Shown: positions 11,470 through 22,976 of the stretch, piece by piece
Layout: every line of letters begins with the position of its first letter
How positions within the stretch are numbered: position 1 is the first letter of the stretch
NCBI GenBank assembly: GCA_019321725.1
Contig: CM033124.1
Span: 2,976,001 to 3,040,000, forward strand
Direction of reading: 5' to 3'
DNA from: Paulownia fortunei
Taxonomy: Eukaryota; Streptophyta; Magnoliopsida; Lamiales; Paulowniaceae
Length of the DNA: 64,000 nucleotides
Translations under genes and position numbers: made by a program
The notes under the pieces: generated by a model
Databases searched by the model: none
Told to the model about the DNA's origin: nothing
Seen by the model: the letters and a program-made list of their open reading frames with translations, nothing else

Positions 11470-11720
11470 AGCTGATTGATCTTCCGTCTGGGTGTAAGAC
11501 CATTAGAAACATGTGGTTTCTAGAGGTCAAGTACAATATAGATGGGTTGATTAACATCTGAATAGCTTAACCAATGGCAATATGTTTACACCTAATTATG
11601 GAGCATAATTTATTTTTGAGATATTCTTCCTAAGTGGTGAGATTGCCTCAATTTGCTAAGATGTTATTAGTTATTACCACTTTTATCTAGGTTTGTCTTG
11701 GACCATTGAGGTTGATATAT
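11470..11720 (+). pseudogene. Copia reverse transcriptase remnant of copia-1
   Basis: In one plus-strand frame, with stops, the translation gives LPSGCKTIRNMWF then VKYNIDGLIN, the pattern of the copia RT start (LP-G-K-I-KWVFK-K---DG). About 45 codons later VVRLPQFAKMLLVI resembles FSPVVR----LLAI. The expected catalytic block downstream is not recognisable. It is non-functional, and it shows that the host element is copia in plus orientation. Confidence 0.6.
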
Positions 11721-13237
11721 ATAAATGAGGAGTGGAGGATAAAATCTATGTAGATTGCCTAATGAATTCAAGAAGTGGGGCAAGAGCGCAAAGATTGCTG
11801 ATCGAGAAGCTTCATTTGTAACTTAAATTATCGTCCAACTAGTGGTGCTATAAATTTCATCGAGCTATCACTCTTGTAGGTTTACGATGGTTGAATAAGA
11901 TTACTGAATATATGTCAACATAAATAAGACAATTTAATTCTCACTATATTTGGGCAATAATATGATGGCCAAAAGGGACATGAAGGTGTCTCCGCTTAGT
12001 AGTAGTTGTCATTTATATTTGAATGGACATAGAAAAAGTAGATGTATACTTGGTATTGTGATACCAAATTTTTGTATGCATCTCACCAATCATATTGACA
12101 CTTCATGGTCAAAGATTATGTTCTTAGTTAGATTGAAATGCCTTGAGATGGAAGAAGAAAAGAAATGCTAGCTAGTATTATGCAAGCATTGTAGAAGGTT
12201 TGATGTGCACTAGTATTTATATTCTTATTATGAGTTTGGTACTGGATTTGTGAGTTGTCACTAGGTTTTGATTGACCCTCTCACACAGATAATCGCTTTA
12301 GCGCTATAATAGCAAGCAGAATGGGACTTAAAGATCGTATTACATAATTAAGGTTTACGAATGATCGTCTTTACGCTTGGAGTAGTGAGGAAGGTTAATA
12401 TGTATAACTAAGAGTCGTCTTAGCTTGGAGGCTAAGATGAGATCGGAGTTGATCGATTATGAAGAAGTATGTCCAAATTTCATAATAAGCCTGTTCTTTA
12501 TTGAACGTGCGAACTGTAAGAAGGCATTTTCGATAGTGACTTCTGATGGTGCGCAGGTTAGATGCTTTGAGAGCGACTGGACTTAGATTCATATGATGTT
12601 AAGAGTGTGACAGGCCCAAATTGAATAGGAGCTCCATCATAGAATATATTTATACTATATGTGCTTTGAAATGATCTCTTATGGAAAAGTGACTGAATTG
12701 GTCCCTGCTTCTTCACTGTGTGAGCCCATATTATTTCTTGTACCCTTTGGGATTTTGGACTTTGTCATGAGGTGTAAGCTTGATGACACTATTTTAGCAT
12801 GTTTCCAATGGCCATGCATGATTTGGTCTGTCGGAGCATGTTTAGAAAAGCTGTCAAGATCAAGCTGATTAGCATGAGAGGCCGAGGAAGAACTAGGTTG
12901 GTAATGCACTTATGTTCTATGGTTCATAGCCCGGGCGACTATGTTGAAATGTGTTTGACTAGTCATGAACATAGATACATATTTGAGTAGGTCGAGCATG
13001 CTCTATTTATTTTATTGAGGAATCTAGAGATGCTTGATTGGGTGTGACCACTTAATTTGGAGTACATAGCGAGCTATTGAGTTGTAGGGTTATGTTAGTT
13101 TGGTGATGACTTAATATAACTTTCCCTACCTATGCTTTCTCACTTGGTCGCATACCTCATTTTCTATAAGAAGGAACTGGTGTGAGATTGAGAAATTGTA
13201 TGATGATGAGATTTGATGAAATCGAGTCAAATATATA

Positions 13238-13248
13238 TAAGTGGGAGA
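13238..13248 (+). other. Polypurine tract of copia-1
   Basis: The purine-rich AAGTGGGAGA immediately precedes the 3' LTR, the typical copia plus-strand primer position. Confidence 0.75.
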
Positions 13249-13704
13249 AGTTGGAAATTGGATCGGGTTTAGGATCATTGACCTAATTGTCATCCATATT
13301 TAGTTGGATATCTCCACAATTTGAGTGAGATTGAGTTTCCTAGTTGGACTAGGATTCTACCTTGAGTAGAAATATATATCTCTAATCCTCATCCAACAGA
13401 GTATGTGATGGAACGTAATTCTCCTAAAACTCTCTCAATATCTCTTCTAAGATTTCTCTCTACGTTCTTCCTTGGAGCATCACCATAGACTCCAAAGATT
13501 TAAGGTGTGTAATTGAGTGAATAACTCTACTAGTTATTCACCACCGACGAGAAAGGTTTATTTGTGGTTCGATCAAAAGGAGACTAGTAGACGAGCTTGA
13601 TTCGGGATACGTGAATCAACAATCTGCTGCGTATAGGTATACCCGATCCACATTAATTATATGAATATTTGATTCATATTATATTGTTGATTAATTTTCT
13701 TATA
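13249..13704 (+). repeat. 3' LTR of copia-1
   Basis: 456 bp and colinear with the 5' LTR. The terminal TG has become AG and the terminal CA has become TA. It is followed directly by the ATTAT duplicate. Confidence 0.9.
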
Positions 13705-13746
13705 ATTATAAATTTTGGTACATAACGTGGCTTTATTATATATATT

Positions 13747-13764
13747 TGTGTGTGTGTGTGTGTA
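13747..13764. repeat. (TG)n microsatellite
   Basis: About eight TG units just right of copia-1. Confidence 0.8.
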
Positions 13765-13887
13765 TTGCTATGATTTTTTTTAAAACTAACTTTCATGCGA
13801 ATTATTGAAAATAATTTTGAAAGCATATAAATTATTTATATGAAAAATAAAATAAATGACCGGTAGAAATCATGCCATTTAATGTCA

Positions 13888-14820
13888 TATCACAAGAAAA
13901 CTAGTGAATAAGACCTTATTGCGTTGCCTAAAAATACTATTGAAACTTAATTTTTAGAATGAAAAAGGTGTAAGCAGTACTTTTATAATAGGACCGATGA
14001 CCAAATCGATCCTGCTACCGATCAGTTGTTCAATCGGTCAAATTAATTTAACTAGCTGTCCAATCGGTCGGACCGGTTCAATTGGTCTAATGAAAATTGA
14101 TTATATTTTTTTATTATATTATGTAAAATTGTAATATAGTTGATTGAACTCCACGGTTTTCAGTTTATTGTGGTCGATTATAATTACATAAAAATGTTGG
14201 TTTTTTCCTACCCTCAGTAGAAAAAGTCTTCCCTCTCTTACTGCATTAGTAAGATACTGAAAGTCGTAGCTAATGTGATTGTTATGTATTATATTTTAAA
14301 GATAAAAAGATAAAAGGTAACTTAAAAATATATTTAACAAAGTTCAAAATGTAAATAACTACATACATATAATCAAATACCAAATTTAAAATTTAAACTT
14401 CCTCAACAAAATACAAAAAAATACAAAAAATAACAAAACCAATTTTGACCGATTGTTGGACAATTTTTTGATTGGTTCTTGATTGTTTTGATCGATTTTT
14501 GATTGATTTTGACCGTGTCAACCTCATTTCTATTTTTTGGTAACTAATCAGACCGAATCAACCACCAGTTCCCGATCGAACTATTGATCCGATTTGATTT
14601 TGAAAACATTGGGTGTAAGGATGATTGCATGTACCTATCTAGAACCCTAGTATACCTATTTATAGTGTTAGGATTAAACATGTAACAACAAAAAATTAAA
14701 TCTAATATAATGGCATTTTAAGGGGTTGTTACAAAGTTAAAGAGAAGGTTACAAAGTTAATTCTTTTGATGAAAATAATTAAAAATAAAAGTTGATTTTG
14801 AAGTTTTGAAACTTCAAACA
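13888..14820 (-). repeat. Candidate 3' LTR of copia-2, interrupted by a hAT-like insertion
   Basis: The two parts 13888-13974 and 14612-14820 are colinear with 22347-22641 at the far side of the minus-strand copia remnant. The right edge ends CTTCAAACA and is followed by TTTACAATTCCCCACAGG, which on the minus strand is a purine-rich tract abutting an LTR beginning TGTTTGAAG. The left end of the LTR is not resolved. Confidence 0.65.
13975..14611. mobile_element. hAT-like non-autonomous element
   Basis: 637 bp flanked by an 8-bp direct repeat GGTGTAAG (13967-13974 and 14612-14619). The homologous position in the paired LTR near 22.43 kb has a single copy (ATTGTAAG), which is the empty site. 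The ends are imperfect inverted repeats, CAGTACTTTTATAAT against CAATGTTTTCAAAAT. The interior is rich in CGGTC/GACCG motifs like the repeats at 41.4 and 42.3 kb. The eight-base duplication is the hAT signature. No transposase ORF is present. Confidence 0.75.
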
Positions 14821-14989
14821 TTTACAATTCCCCACAGGTTTAAAACATCAAAATATATATAAGAAAATATAATATGACAATTGAATACTATGCAGTAGGT
14901 ATAGAGCATTTTAGGCTTGAGCCTACACTTATTGTTGAGGATTTTCATTTGAAGGAACCATAATGGACTATGCCTGAAATTAAGTTTTT

Positions 14990-16060
14990 TGGCCAAACTT
15001 CAATACATCACACGTACAATATCGACATTGGTCTTAGTTCAAAGCGGGTTAGTGCTATTCATGCCTATGTGCTCTTATCTTGATTTTCATAAGAGTCTCT
15101 AGGGTCAGCTCAAACCCATAGCCATGGCCTCATAGAAACTCTCATATAGGTAAAACCTCCAAGGGTACATGTGACCTATATACTTTGCGAAATTCCAACA
15201 TTGGTCTTATTAAGTGTCAAGGCCTAACCTAACATCCTACTATAAAGCACTATCACTATAGGGATAGAAAAAAGATTCTTTTATCATAAAGTAGTGCTAA
15301 ATGAGTCACGCATTACAAGTTGTTCATGCCCATTGAACCTTTTTCATGGGTTCTCCAATCAGAAAGGTTGGGATACTCCCGGAGGTGACTCCTTTGTGGG
15401 CTTATTCCCTTCACCTCGATGATTCAGATACACCCTTATTGGATAGATGTTTAGTCAAATTATCAGCCAAGTTTTTTCAAACTTCATAAAATTAAGAGAT
15501 ATAACATTTCTTTTCCATAAAAACTTCACACTTTTGTATCTTGCTTGTAATTGTACTCATTTTCTTATTATAATGTTTTCGTTTCACAAGATCAATAACA
15601 GCCTCACAATTATAATGTATAGAAATGACTGGTAAAGGTTTATGTACTAGTGGAATATCAAGTAATAAATCTATCAACCATTCACTAGTTGTACAAGTTG
15701 CATCTAAAGTTATTAATTCAACATCCATAATAATTCTAGATATAACAGTTTGTTTCTTATATCCTCAAGTTATTGTTGCTCCACCTAACATAGAAACAAA
15801 TCCACTAGTAGACTTAATTTCGGAGCTAACAGTAATCTATTTAGCATCATTATATCTGTCAAGTACATTTGAAAAATATTTATAACATAGATAATAGTTT
15901 AGGATTCCTCTAAATACTTAAGAACTCTTTCTAAAGCATTCCATGATTCTTATTAGGATTATGATATGTCTACTAATTCTCCCAACTACATAAGAAATAT
16001 CAAGTTGAGTCCTATTGGCAAAATAAAATAATGATCCAATAAGTTGAGAATATTTCAATT
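14990..16060 (-). pseudogene. Copia-2 RNase H and 3' pol remnant
   Basis: The open stretch 15492-15728 on the minus strand reads ELITLDATCTTSEWL then LLLDIPLVHKPLPVISIHY and AVIDLVK, the copia RNase H pattern in which an A-T-x-E-A-EW block is followed by LP-ISIHCD-QAAI. Several catalytic acidic positions are altered and stops occur on both sides. Non-functional. Confidence 0.7.
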
Positions 16061-16870
16061 GAGATACAAGTTTACCCAAGTTTTTTCCTACTACATTTAG
16101 ATCATAAGGTGTAGAAACTGTTTACAATCATAATAACTGAATTTCCTCAAACTTTTCAATAGCACTAAATTGGTTCAATAAAATACCTTCTTAAGTTCTA
16201 CTAACCTTCATACCCAAAATTATATGAGTTTCTCCTAAATCTTTCATTTCAAAGTTGTTAGACAAACATCCTTTCATATTTTTAATAAAGTCCAAATTAG
16301 ACCCAAAAATTAGTATGCCATTCACATACCGACATGGTATCACATACTCACCTCTTGTCCTTACTATATATACATATATCATGTTTACTTGATTTAAATC
16401 TATAACCTTATATAACTTCATTAAACTTTTCAAGCTACTATTTGGGACCTTGTTTCATACCAAATAAAGATCTTACTAACTTACATACTTTATGTTTTTG
16501 TCCTTTAACCTCAAAACTTTCATGTTGTTCTATATAAATTTCTTCATTTAAATTCCTATTTAGAATGTAGTCTAATATCCATTTGATGTGTCACTAACTT
16601 ATGTATAGATGCTAAAGCTAATAAAGTCCTAATACTTGTGATCCTAGCAACAGGAGAATAAATATCAAAATAAGCTATTCATTCTTGTTGTATAAATTCT
16701 TTTGCTACTAACCTTGCTTTGTACTTATCTATTGAGTCATCAACTTTTAACTTCTTCTTAAACCTCCATTTACATCCTATTGGTTTATTATCAAGAGGTA
16801 GATCAAATAAAACATAAGTTTTATTTCGAACAATAGAATTATATTCATCACTGATAGCTTTTTTCATCTA
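16060..16870 (-). pseudogene. Copia-2 reverse transcriptase remnant
   Basis: Two open pieces survive. 16679-16867 carries the N-terminal RT pattern PIGCKWRFKKK, DKYKARLVAKEF. 16191-16433 carries YVNGILIFGSN in place of the catalytic YVDDILI, followed by MKDLGETHIILGMKV. The loss of both catalytic aspartates (DD to NG) and the stops between the pieces mean it is inactive. Confidence 0.8.
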
Positions 16871-17049
16871 TAGAAGATATTGTTTCATAATAAGTCTATG
16901 GATCTCCTTCAACGAAAAATGTGATAAAATCATCTCCAAATTCTTATTGATTCTAGCTCTCTTGCTTCTCAATTTCATAGATTCTCCTTCCTCATTTTCT
17001 AAATTGCACTAGTAGATGATTTACCTCTAAAAGATTCAAGTTTTGACAT

Positions 17050-18130
17050 ACATGGCTCATATAAAATTCAAGTTTTAAAAGAAAAAATACCCTCAAAGTA
17101 TGTAGCATCTCTAGCCTCAATAATTTTGTCATTATAAATTTCACCAACTACAAAATTAACCACTAAAAATCTTATAGCACTGCAATTTTGAGCATATCCA
17201 ATAGAAAAAATATACAATATTAGGACCTATTTTCTTCCTCTTAACTCAGGTATAGCAACTTTCGCTAAGCACCCCCACGCTTTAAGAAAATTTAGTTTTA
17301 AAATCCTATTTTTTCATAATTCATAGGGGGTTTTATCATTATCTTTAACAACCAAACGATTCAATATAAAATAAGAAGATAAAATAGCTTCATCCCACAA
17401 GTTCTTAGGTGCTCAAAAACTCAAAAATGTTGTATTAACCATATCTGTCAAAGTCATATTTTTTCTTTTAGCTACACCATTTGATTAGAGTGAATACGGA
17501 GGTATGAACTCATGTATTATCCATTGTCTTCATAAAATTGTGTCAACTCTCCCAAAGAATATTATCCTTCTCTATCAAACCTAATTTTTGTAATCATTTT
17601 CTGTACTTAATTTTGAACCTCAATTCTATAAAACTAAACTTGTCAAAAACTTAATCTTTAGATTTGATGATGAGTTACAAGTAACAATACTTAGAAAAAT
17701 AATCTATAAAGGTCACAAAATACTTATTTCCACCTTTAATTGGAGATATATTTGAATCACATATATCGTTATGAATAAGTTCCGAGATAATTGAATTTCT
17801 AAAAATCGATTAATAGGGTCTTTTTGTTTGCTTTGCTTGTGCACATATTTCACACTTATGATTAACATTTACTTAAGATTTTGGAAACAAACTTAGATCT
17901 ATAAGTTTTTTTACCTTTCTATTACTTACATGTCCCAAACTTTCATGCCATTGAATATTTAAAACTAAATTGGAATCTCTTTATTATCATCATCCGTAAC
18001 ATTCAATTTAATAAATCATCACTTACAAATCCTTTTCCAATAAAAAAATATTATTTTTAGTGATTACAACCTTATTTGACTCCATAAAAATTTGTAACTG
18101 CCTTGAATATACAAGATTCACTAACTAAAT
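17050..18130 (-). pseudogene. Copia-2 integrase region, heavily decayed
   Basis: The region lies between protease and RT, where copia integrase belongs, but no open stretch over 60 codons remains. The assignment rests on position and short matches rather than a complete D,D(35)E core. Confidence 0.45.
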
Positions 18131-18279
18131 TCCTTCTAACTTCAGGCACATGTTGTACTGCATCAAGAGTCAATGTCTTTCCAGAAGTCATCTTTAGATC
18201 AATATTTTCAATCCCATGTATTTGTGTGGCAGCATTATTTTCTAGTGTCATACTTCCTACACTTCTGTTCTGATATGAT

Positions 18280-18400
18280 GTAAATTTTGACTTATTAAAA
18301 TAAATATGTATATTAGCTCACGAGTCTAACCACCAATCATTATTTTCATAGGTGAAGTTCACTAAAGAAAATATGGATTTTAACCTGATGGATGGTTCCC
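18280..18400 (-). pseudogene. Copia-2 protease remnant
   Basis: The minus-strand translation around 18320-18345 gives WWLDS, a stop, then ANIHI, matching the copia aspartic protease motif WW-DSGA-xH with the active-site glycine codon turned into a stop. The flanking sequence follows gag directly, as expected. Confidence 0.55.
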
Positions 18401-18477
18401 TTCAGCCAATATATTCACTTAGTCTTATTGAGTTTAGGCTTAGAGTTGAACCTAAGGATGTACTGCTCAATTTTATT

Positions 18478-19288
18478 TTAGTAACAATCTCTATCCAAAT
18501 GATTAGTCCTTCCGCATAACATGGCCTTTCTTCTTTTCTTGTTGTCTTTATTATCTTCTAAACTTTTTATTCTTAGGTTGAGCATTATTATTGTGGCGAT
18601 AATCTTTTCTCCTACCATCTTATTATTATTAAACTTATTACCTCTAGGATTATACTTATTTTCTTTGTTCTTCCTTTTATCTTGGACTAGGTTGACCTTA
18701 ACCTTCATCTCTTCTTGTTTAACCTTCATCTTATGTTGTTTCTCTAACCTCAATGACTTAAAGACTTGAGTCAACGTCAAAATTCCTTGGTGATATCTTA
18801 AACCCCTAGCAAAATTAGATCTAGATGGTGGAAGTTTATCAATTAAATATGAAACTTTATATTATTCACTAAAAACTTTGACCCACTATCTTTTAGAGGT
18901 CTTAACAATCTTAAAATTGATAAATTTGTTCATTAATAGATTTTCAATCAACCATAGTATACTTTGTTAAAGTAGAGGCATAAAACCTTTTATTCCCACA
19001 TAATCAATTTCGTATCCAACTTCTAAGGTATCCCAAAGTTTTTTTATCACTAATGATAGTATGAAACATTTCATAAAGCCTTTCAGACAAGGCACTAAGG
19101 ATACAATTATAACAATGGTAATCAATTTTCTCAGAATATGCCAAAAGTTTGACTCAATATTTTCATCTAGGATATAAATAAACCCAATAACAGTTAACCA
19201 ATATCTCATTTAATTTTGCCATATCTTAAAATTTAGCCCATTTAAATTTATCTGGCTTAATACAACTAGCGTCTTCATGATATGCCAT
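18478..19288 (-). pseudogene. Copia-2 gag remnant with zinc knuckle
   Basis: The likely start ATG is at 19286-19288, giving MAYHEDASCIKPDKFKWAKF, the usual copia gag opening. The frame is broken by several stops. The C-terminal open piece 18478-18780 is lysine-rich and ends in CGRTNHLDRDCY, a CCHC zinc knuckle (C-x2-C type, first pair partly changed). It encoded the capsid/nucleocapsid protein and is now a pseudogene. Confidence 0.75.
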
Positions 19289-19983
19289 TCTTTTATTTTA
19301 AATTATAGCTATCTAGGGATTAATAAAACAAAGAAAGGAGAATGAGCAAAATCTAAATGTAAGAATCAATAATTTTATTAGTAAATAGAATGTAAATCAA
19401 TTTTGGCAGCAAATAACATACATAATCAAAAGGAATAAATTCAATAGAAAATTTTAAGCTTTTATAACATGCAATTCTTGTAACGGTCCACTATGAAGTG
19501 AAATGTGCATTAAATTACTATAATTTGAAATCTTCTAATAACAGTTAAATTGCATAATATGTAAAATCAGTTAAATGAATAGTTTATCCTTCAATAGGAA
19601 AGAATTAAACAAAACAATTACCATGAACTAAAACTTTGAAAATGGTGAAATAATTATAATTTACAAAAAAATGAGTATGGATATTTCACAAATGTAAGCA
19701 ATTTCAATAACTATAATATGCTAAAAATGATTAATCAAATTAAATAAAATAAATTATTATGATCTTAGGTGGTTGTGAATTTTTTTTTAAATATAATTTT
19801 TAAGCAAATAAATCACAAGAATGCATATTATTTATAAAAATTTAAAAAGCATACAAATTATGAAAAATAAAATGGCTGGCCTATAAGAGTTACACCAGTT
19901 ATCGTTGTTCTAAGATCGTGATGGTCTCCCCTCCATGTAGGTACTGGTGGATCACCACCACTCTAAGATAAAACCCAAAAAGG

Positions 19984-22316
19984 TGTTGAGTTTGCTATAA
20001 CTACGGGGTGTGCACAGTGGAATTTAAAAATTAATTTAAAATAAAACACATGCAATAATAATTATTGCATCACCCCAAGTTCGAAGCGATTCTAACAATC
20101 GCATGTTTTTGATAGTTTTACAAAAGAATAAATAAAGTCTCGAATTTTTACCTTTGATACACTCCGGTTGCTGCAAGGTGTGTAGCAATCAATTGCTATC
20201 AATTACTCTGAAAAAGGTTCACAAGGGATCCAAATGTCTTTCCTTTAAAAATAGTTCACACTTTTAGACTAGAACACAGAAAAATCTCGCTAGTGATTTT
20301 AATTATTTTACTAATCTAGTTTGGAGTGCTTTTGTGAGTGTTAATTCTTAATCCAACTTGTGAAAATAGGAATTCAATACATAAAATAATCAAAGAGAAT
20401 TTTGATTATTTTAGAAGAGGTTTTTTTTGGAAGAGAGAAAAGTGTTTTGGAAGAAATTTTTTTTTTCTTATTTCTTTGAAGTGGCCGAAAATTGGGGTGG
20501 ATAGCTGAAAATTATCCCATAATTTCCATCATTTCCCATATTTCCATGTGTTGAAATTAATTATTTTGAAATAATCAAACTCTCCAAAAATAACCAATTC
20601 AATGAACATATCCCCATAAAATAAATGTGGTCAATTTTGTGAACTTCTACAAGCCACAAAATTGCCCCCCACTCTCTCTTTTTCTATTGTATTGAACTCT
20701 TCCAATGCAATCAAGATATATATCAAATATCTATAATTATCTTTATAAGATAATTAATTAAAAAAATCATATTATCTTATTTTTAATTTCTTCCATTAAT
20801 ATAAGTGGGCCTTTAAATAAAAAATTACCTTAATTTTGGGTTTGGACTTTTACAAAGTCCATTAGTTAATCAAATTTACCAAATTCTAATTAATTGATCC
20901 AAATAGTTAATTACAACACTCGCTTTGATATATCTTATGATTACTTGACAATCACAAATAGGGTATATTAGGTATTGCATTAGTATGCATAAAAGTTTAT
21001 TAGTGGTTAACATAGAATTCAATACTTGTCTTTTTAACAAGGGAATATCATGTATTTTCATAGTTTGTGATTCGAAAATCTTGGTCAAGGCAGGATGAAT
21101 TTTGATTCATCAAGAATCATTGAGACATGAAATGCGATCACAATTATTGAATCATTTATGTTTTAACTTATAATTCATGTCCTACATTCAATCAAGAGAT
21201 TAGTTTTCGGAAGGAACATACGTGTATGAGACTTGCAATCAAAATAGAATTACTCTCTATTTCATCTAAAAGTAGTTTGTCATGATTATTTGTTAGGTAT
21301 TTTCATAGATAATGAGATTCTTGAAATTAAAGAGTTAATTTCAAATAAATTAATTAATTAGATTAATTAATCATAATAATTATTATTCATAAGTTGCAAA
21401 CTAATTAATTAATTAATCCACTTGAAATTAATTCTTTATTTCTAAAAACCTCATTATCCATGAGAACACTTAGCAAGTAATCATGATAAACTAGTTTTAG
21501 GTGAAATATCAAGTAAATCTATTTTAGTTGCGAGTCCCGTACATATACAGTCCTTCCGACAACTAATCTCCCAATTAAAACTAGGGCATGGATTATAAGT
21601 CGAAACCCTAAATGATTCAATAACTATAATCCAATTTCAAGCTCCAATGATTCTTGATGAATCAAATTTCATCCTGCTTTGGTCAAATTGAATCACGAAC
21701 TATGAAAACACAGGAGATTCCTTTGTTAAAAAGACAAGTGTAGAATTTTATGTTGATCACTAACAATCCTCTATGCACATTATTGCAACACCTAACATAC
21801 CTCTTTTGTGATTGATATGTAATCAAAAGACATATCAAAATATTGTAGGATGCACACAAAGCTACCATCATACCTCAAGTTCGAGGATTAGCCATGTATT
21901 ATCGCAATACAAAACTTCTTATTTCGATAGACAAAGCCTCCACCTAAAAATTTCCTATGGGTCATATTCGGTATACTTGTTCTTTGACAAGCACTCATAT
22001 ACATGCACTTGCATCTCTACGCTAATGCTAATGGAATGCGACATCCTCGTCTTACGAGCATGCATCGTATTGTGAGTATTGTTGGGCTATTTGATATCCC
22101 ATCTCAAAACTTATTTAAGACCAAACCCTCGTCTTACGACCATGCTCCGTACCTAAATTTGGTGTAATAACTTTATCTAATACGCAAAAAAAATGCAAGA
22201 CATAAGATAAAGAAAGTACATTTTTTATTAATATAATTTCCAACAAAATTGTCTTACAAAAGAAAAGAGTACAATACACATAATTTAATTGGAGAGTTGC
22301 GCATCCTACTTTAACA
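19984..22316 (-). repeat. Full-length LTR of the copia-3 family, probably a solo LTR
   Basis: It begins TGTTGAGTTTGCTATAACTACGGGG and ends CATCCTACTTTAACA. Long stretches match the LTRs at 50732-52505 and 57944-60148. It stands between the copia-2 gag/leader and a candidate copia-2 LTR, whose pol type differs, so a solo LTR inserted there is the simplest reading. The immediate 5-bp flanks (AAAGG and AAATA) do not form a clean target duplication, so truncation or a chimeric 5' end remains possible. It contains an inverted repeat absent from its relatives. Confidence 0.72.
20913..21857. repeat. Long imperfect inverted repeat (about 0.45-kb arms) within an LTR
   Basis: The left arm (about 20913-21370) is the reverse complement of the right arm (about 21400-21857). 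Examples: GATTCATCAAGAATCATTG with CAATGATTCTTGATGAATC, and TTGTCTTTTTAACAA with TTGTTAAAAAGACAA. The loop is a short AT-rich TTAATTAA-type stretch. The two related LTRs contain only the right-arm sequence. The ORFs on either strand here are by-products. Confidence 0.82.
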
Positions 22317-22325
22317 AAATATCAT

Positions 22326-22641
22326 TGTTGGTGTCTCTACTGTAGGCACGATCACAAGAAAACTAACTAACAAGATCTTATTGAATTTGCCAAAAATACT
22401 ATTGAAACTAATATTTAGAATACAAACATTGTAAGAACGATTATGTGTCTATTTGTCCCCTTCAATACACCTATTTATAATGTTGGATTAAACATGCAAC
22501 AATAAAAAAATAAATTCAATATAATTGCATTTTAATGGGGTGTTACAAAGTTAAAGTTAATGAGAAGATTACAAAAGTTAATTTCTTTTATGAAAATAAT
22601 TGAAAATTAAATTTGATTTTGAAGTTTTGAAACTTCAAATA
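22326..22641 (-). repeat. Candidate 5' LTR of copia-2
   Basis: Begins TGTTGGTGTCTCTACTG and ends CTTCAAATA. From 22347 onward it is colinear with 13888-14820 minus the hAT-like insert. At about 316 bp it is a short LTR. The adjacent bases to its left are the end of the copia-3-family LTR, so the primer site of copia-2 is not cleanly visible. Confidence 0.6.
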
Positions 22642-22650
22642 GTAACAAAT

Positions 22651-22677
22651 ACATACATACATACATACATACATACA
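22651..22677. repeat. (ACAT)n microsatellite
   Basis: About seven units of ACAT directly right of the candidate copia-2 LTR. Confidence 0.85.
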
Positions 22678-22976
22678 GAGAGTGTGTGCCAACGAAGTTA
22701 AATTGCTTGTCTTTGTTGGGGTGGTTCTGATGATTGCATCCTTTTTTTCGTTCCTGCACTTTATTGTGTAAGGATTTTGTAAATCTTGTGTGTTGGTGTG
22801 GTTCATTATATATCCCTATATTTAAGCTTCTTAAGTTTGTTCGAATTAGTGTGTGTACTATGCATCTTAGGTAAGATGTAAGTGTATAGTTTGTGGCCGT
22901 GTGGCAGTTACTTCGTGTGGTGTGTGCCTTGTTCATGGATCACCAAGTTGGTCACATATGTATATGCATGAGTTTA

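Larger units (their letters stand above)
2005..13704 (+). mobile_element. Degenerate Ty1/copia-type LTR retrotransposon (copia-1) hosting a nested gypsy element
   Basis: The element is bounded by two 456-bp LTRs in direct orientation (2005-2460 and 13249-13704) and by a perfect 5-bp target duplication ATTAT at 2000-2004 and 13705-13709. A primer site complementary to initiator-Met tRNA follows the left LTR, and a purine-rich AAGTGGGAGA precedes the right one. Both fix the plus orientation. By eye the LTRs differ at roughly 60 positions, mostly transitions, so the insertion is old. No long ORF survives. The only pol trace is a copia-like RT stretch near 11.47-11.70 kb. About 5.3 kb of the 11.7 kb is a second element nested at 5100-10430. 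Without it the internal region is about 5.4 kb, close to a normal copia length, so decay rather than wholesale deletion explains the missing ORFs. Confidence 0.88.
14821..19983 (-). mobile_element. Minus-strand Ty1/copia remnant (copia-2), internal region
   Basis: Reading right to left, the copia order gag, protease, integrase, RT, RNase H is recognisable in fragments, all with stops or frameshifts. The candidate polypurine tract is at 14827-14838. From gag (start near 19288) rightward comes a ~0.7-kb AT-rich leader. No clear iMet primer site is visible between the leader and the next LTR, so the 5' end of this element is unresolved. Its pol differs visibly from that of the copia element at 52.5-57.9 kb, suggesting another lineage. 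Confidence 0.8.

Noticed and set aside
20876..22075. Several 60-90 codon ORFs in the copia-3-family LTR
   Set aside because: They lie inside an LTR and its inverted repeat and have no motif. Similar open stretches recur in the sister LTRs only because the DNA is homologous.
22588..22936. ORFs of 72 and 109 codons with a run of MYVC repeats
   Set aside because: They are produced by the (ACAT)n microsatellite and flanking DNA.
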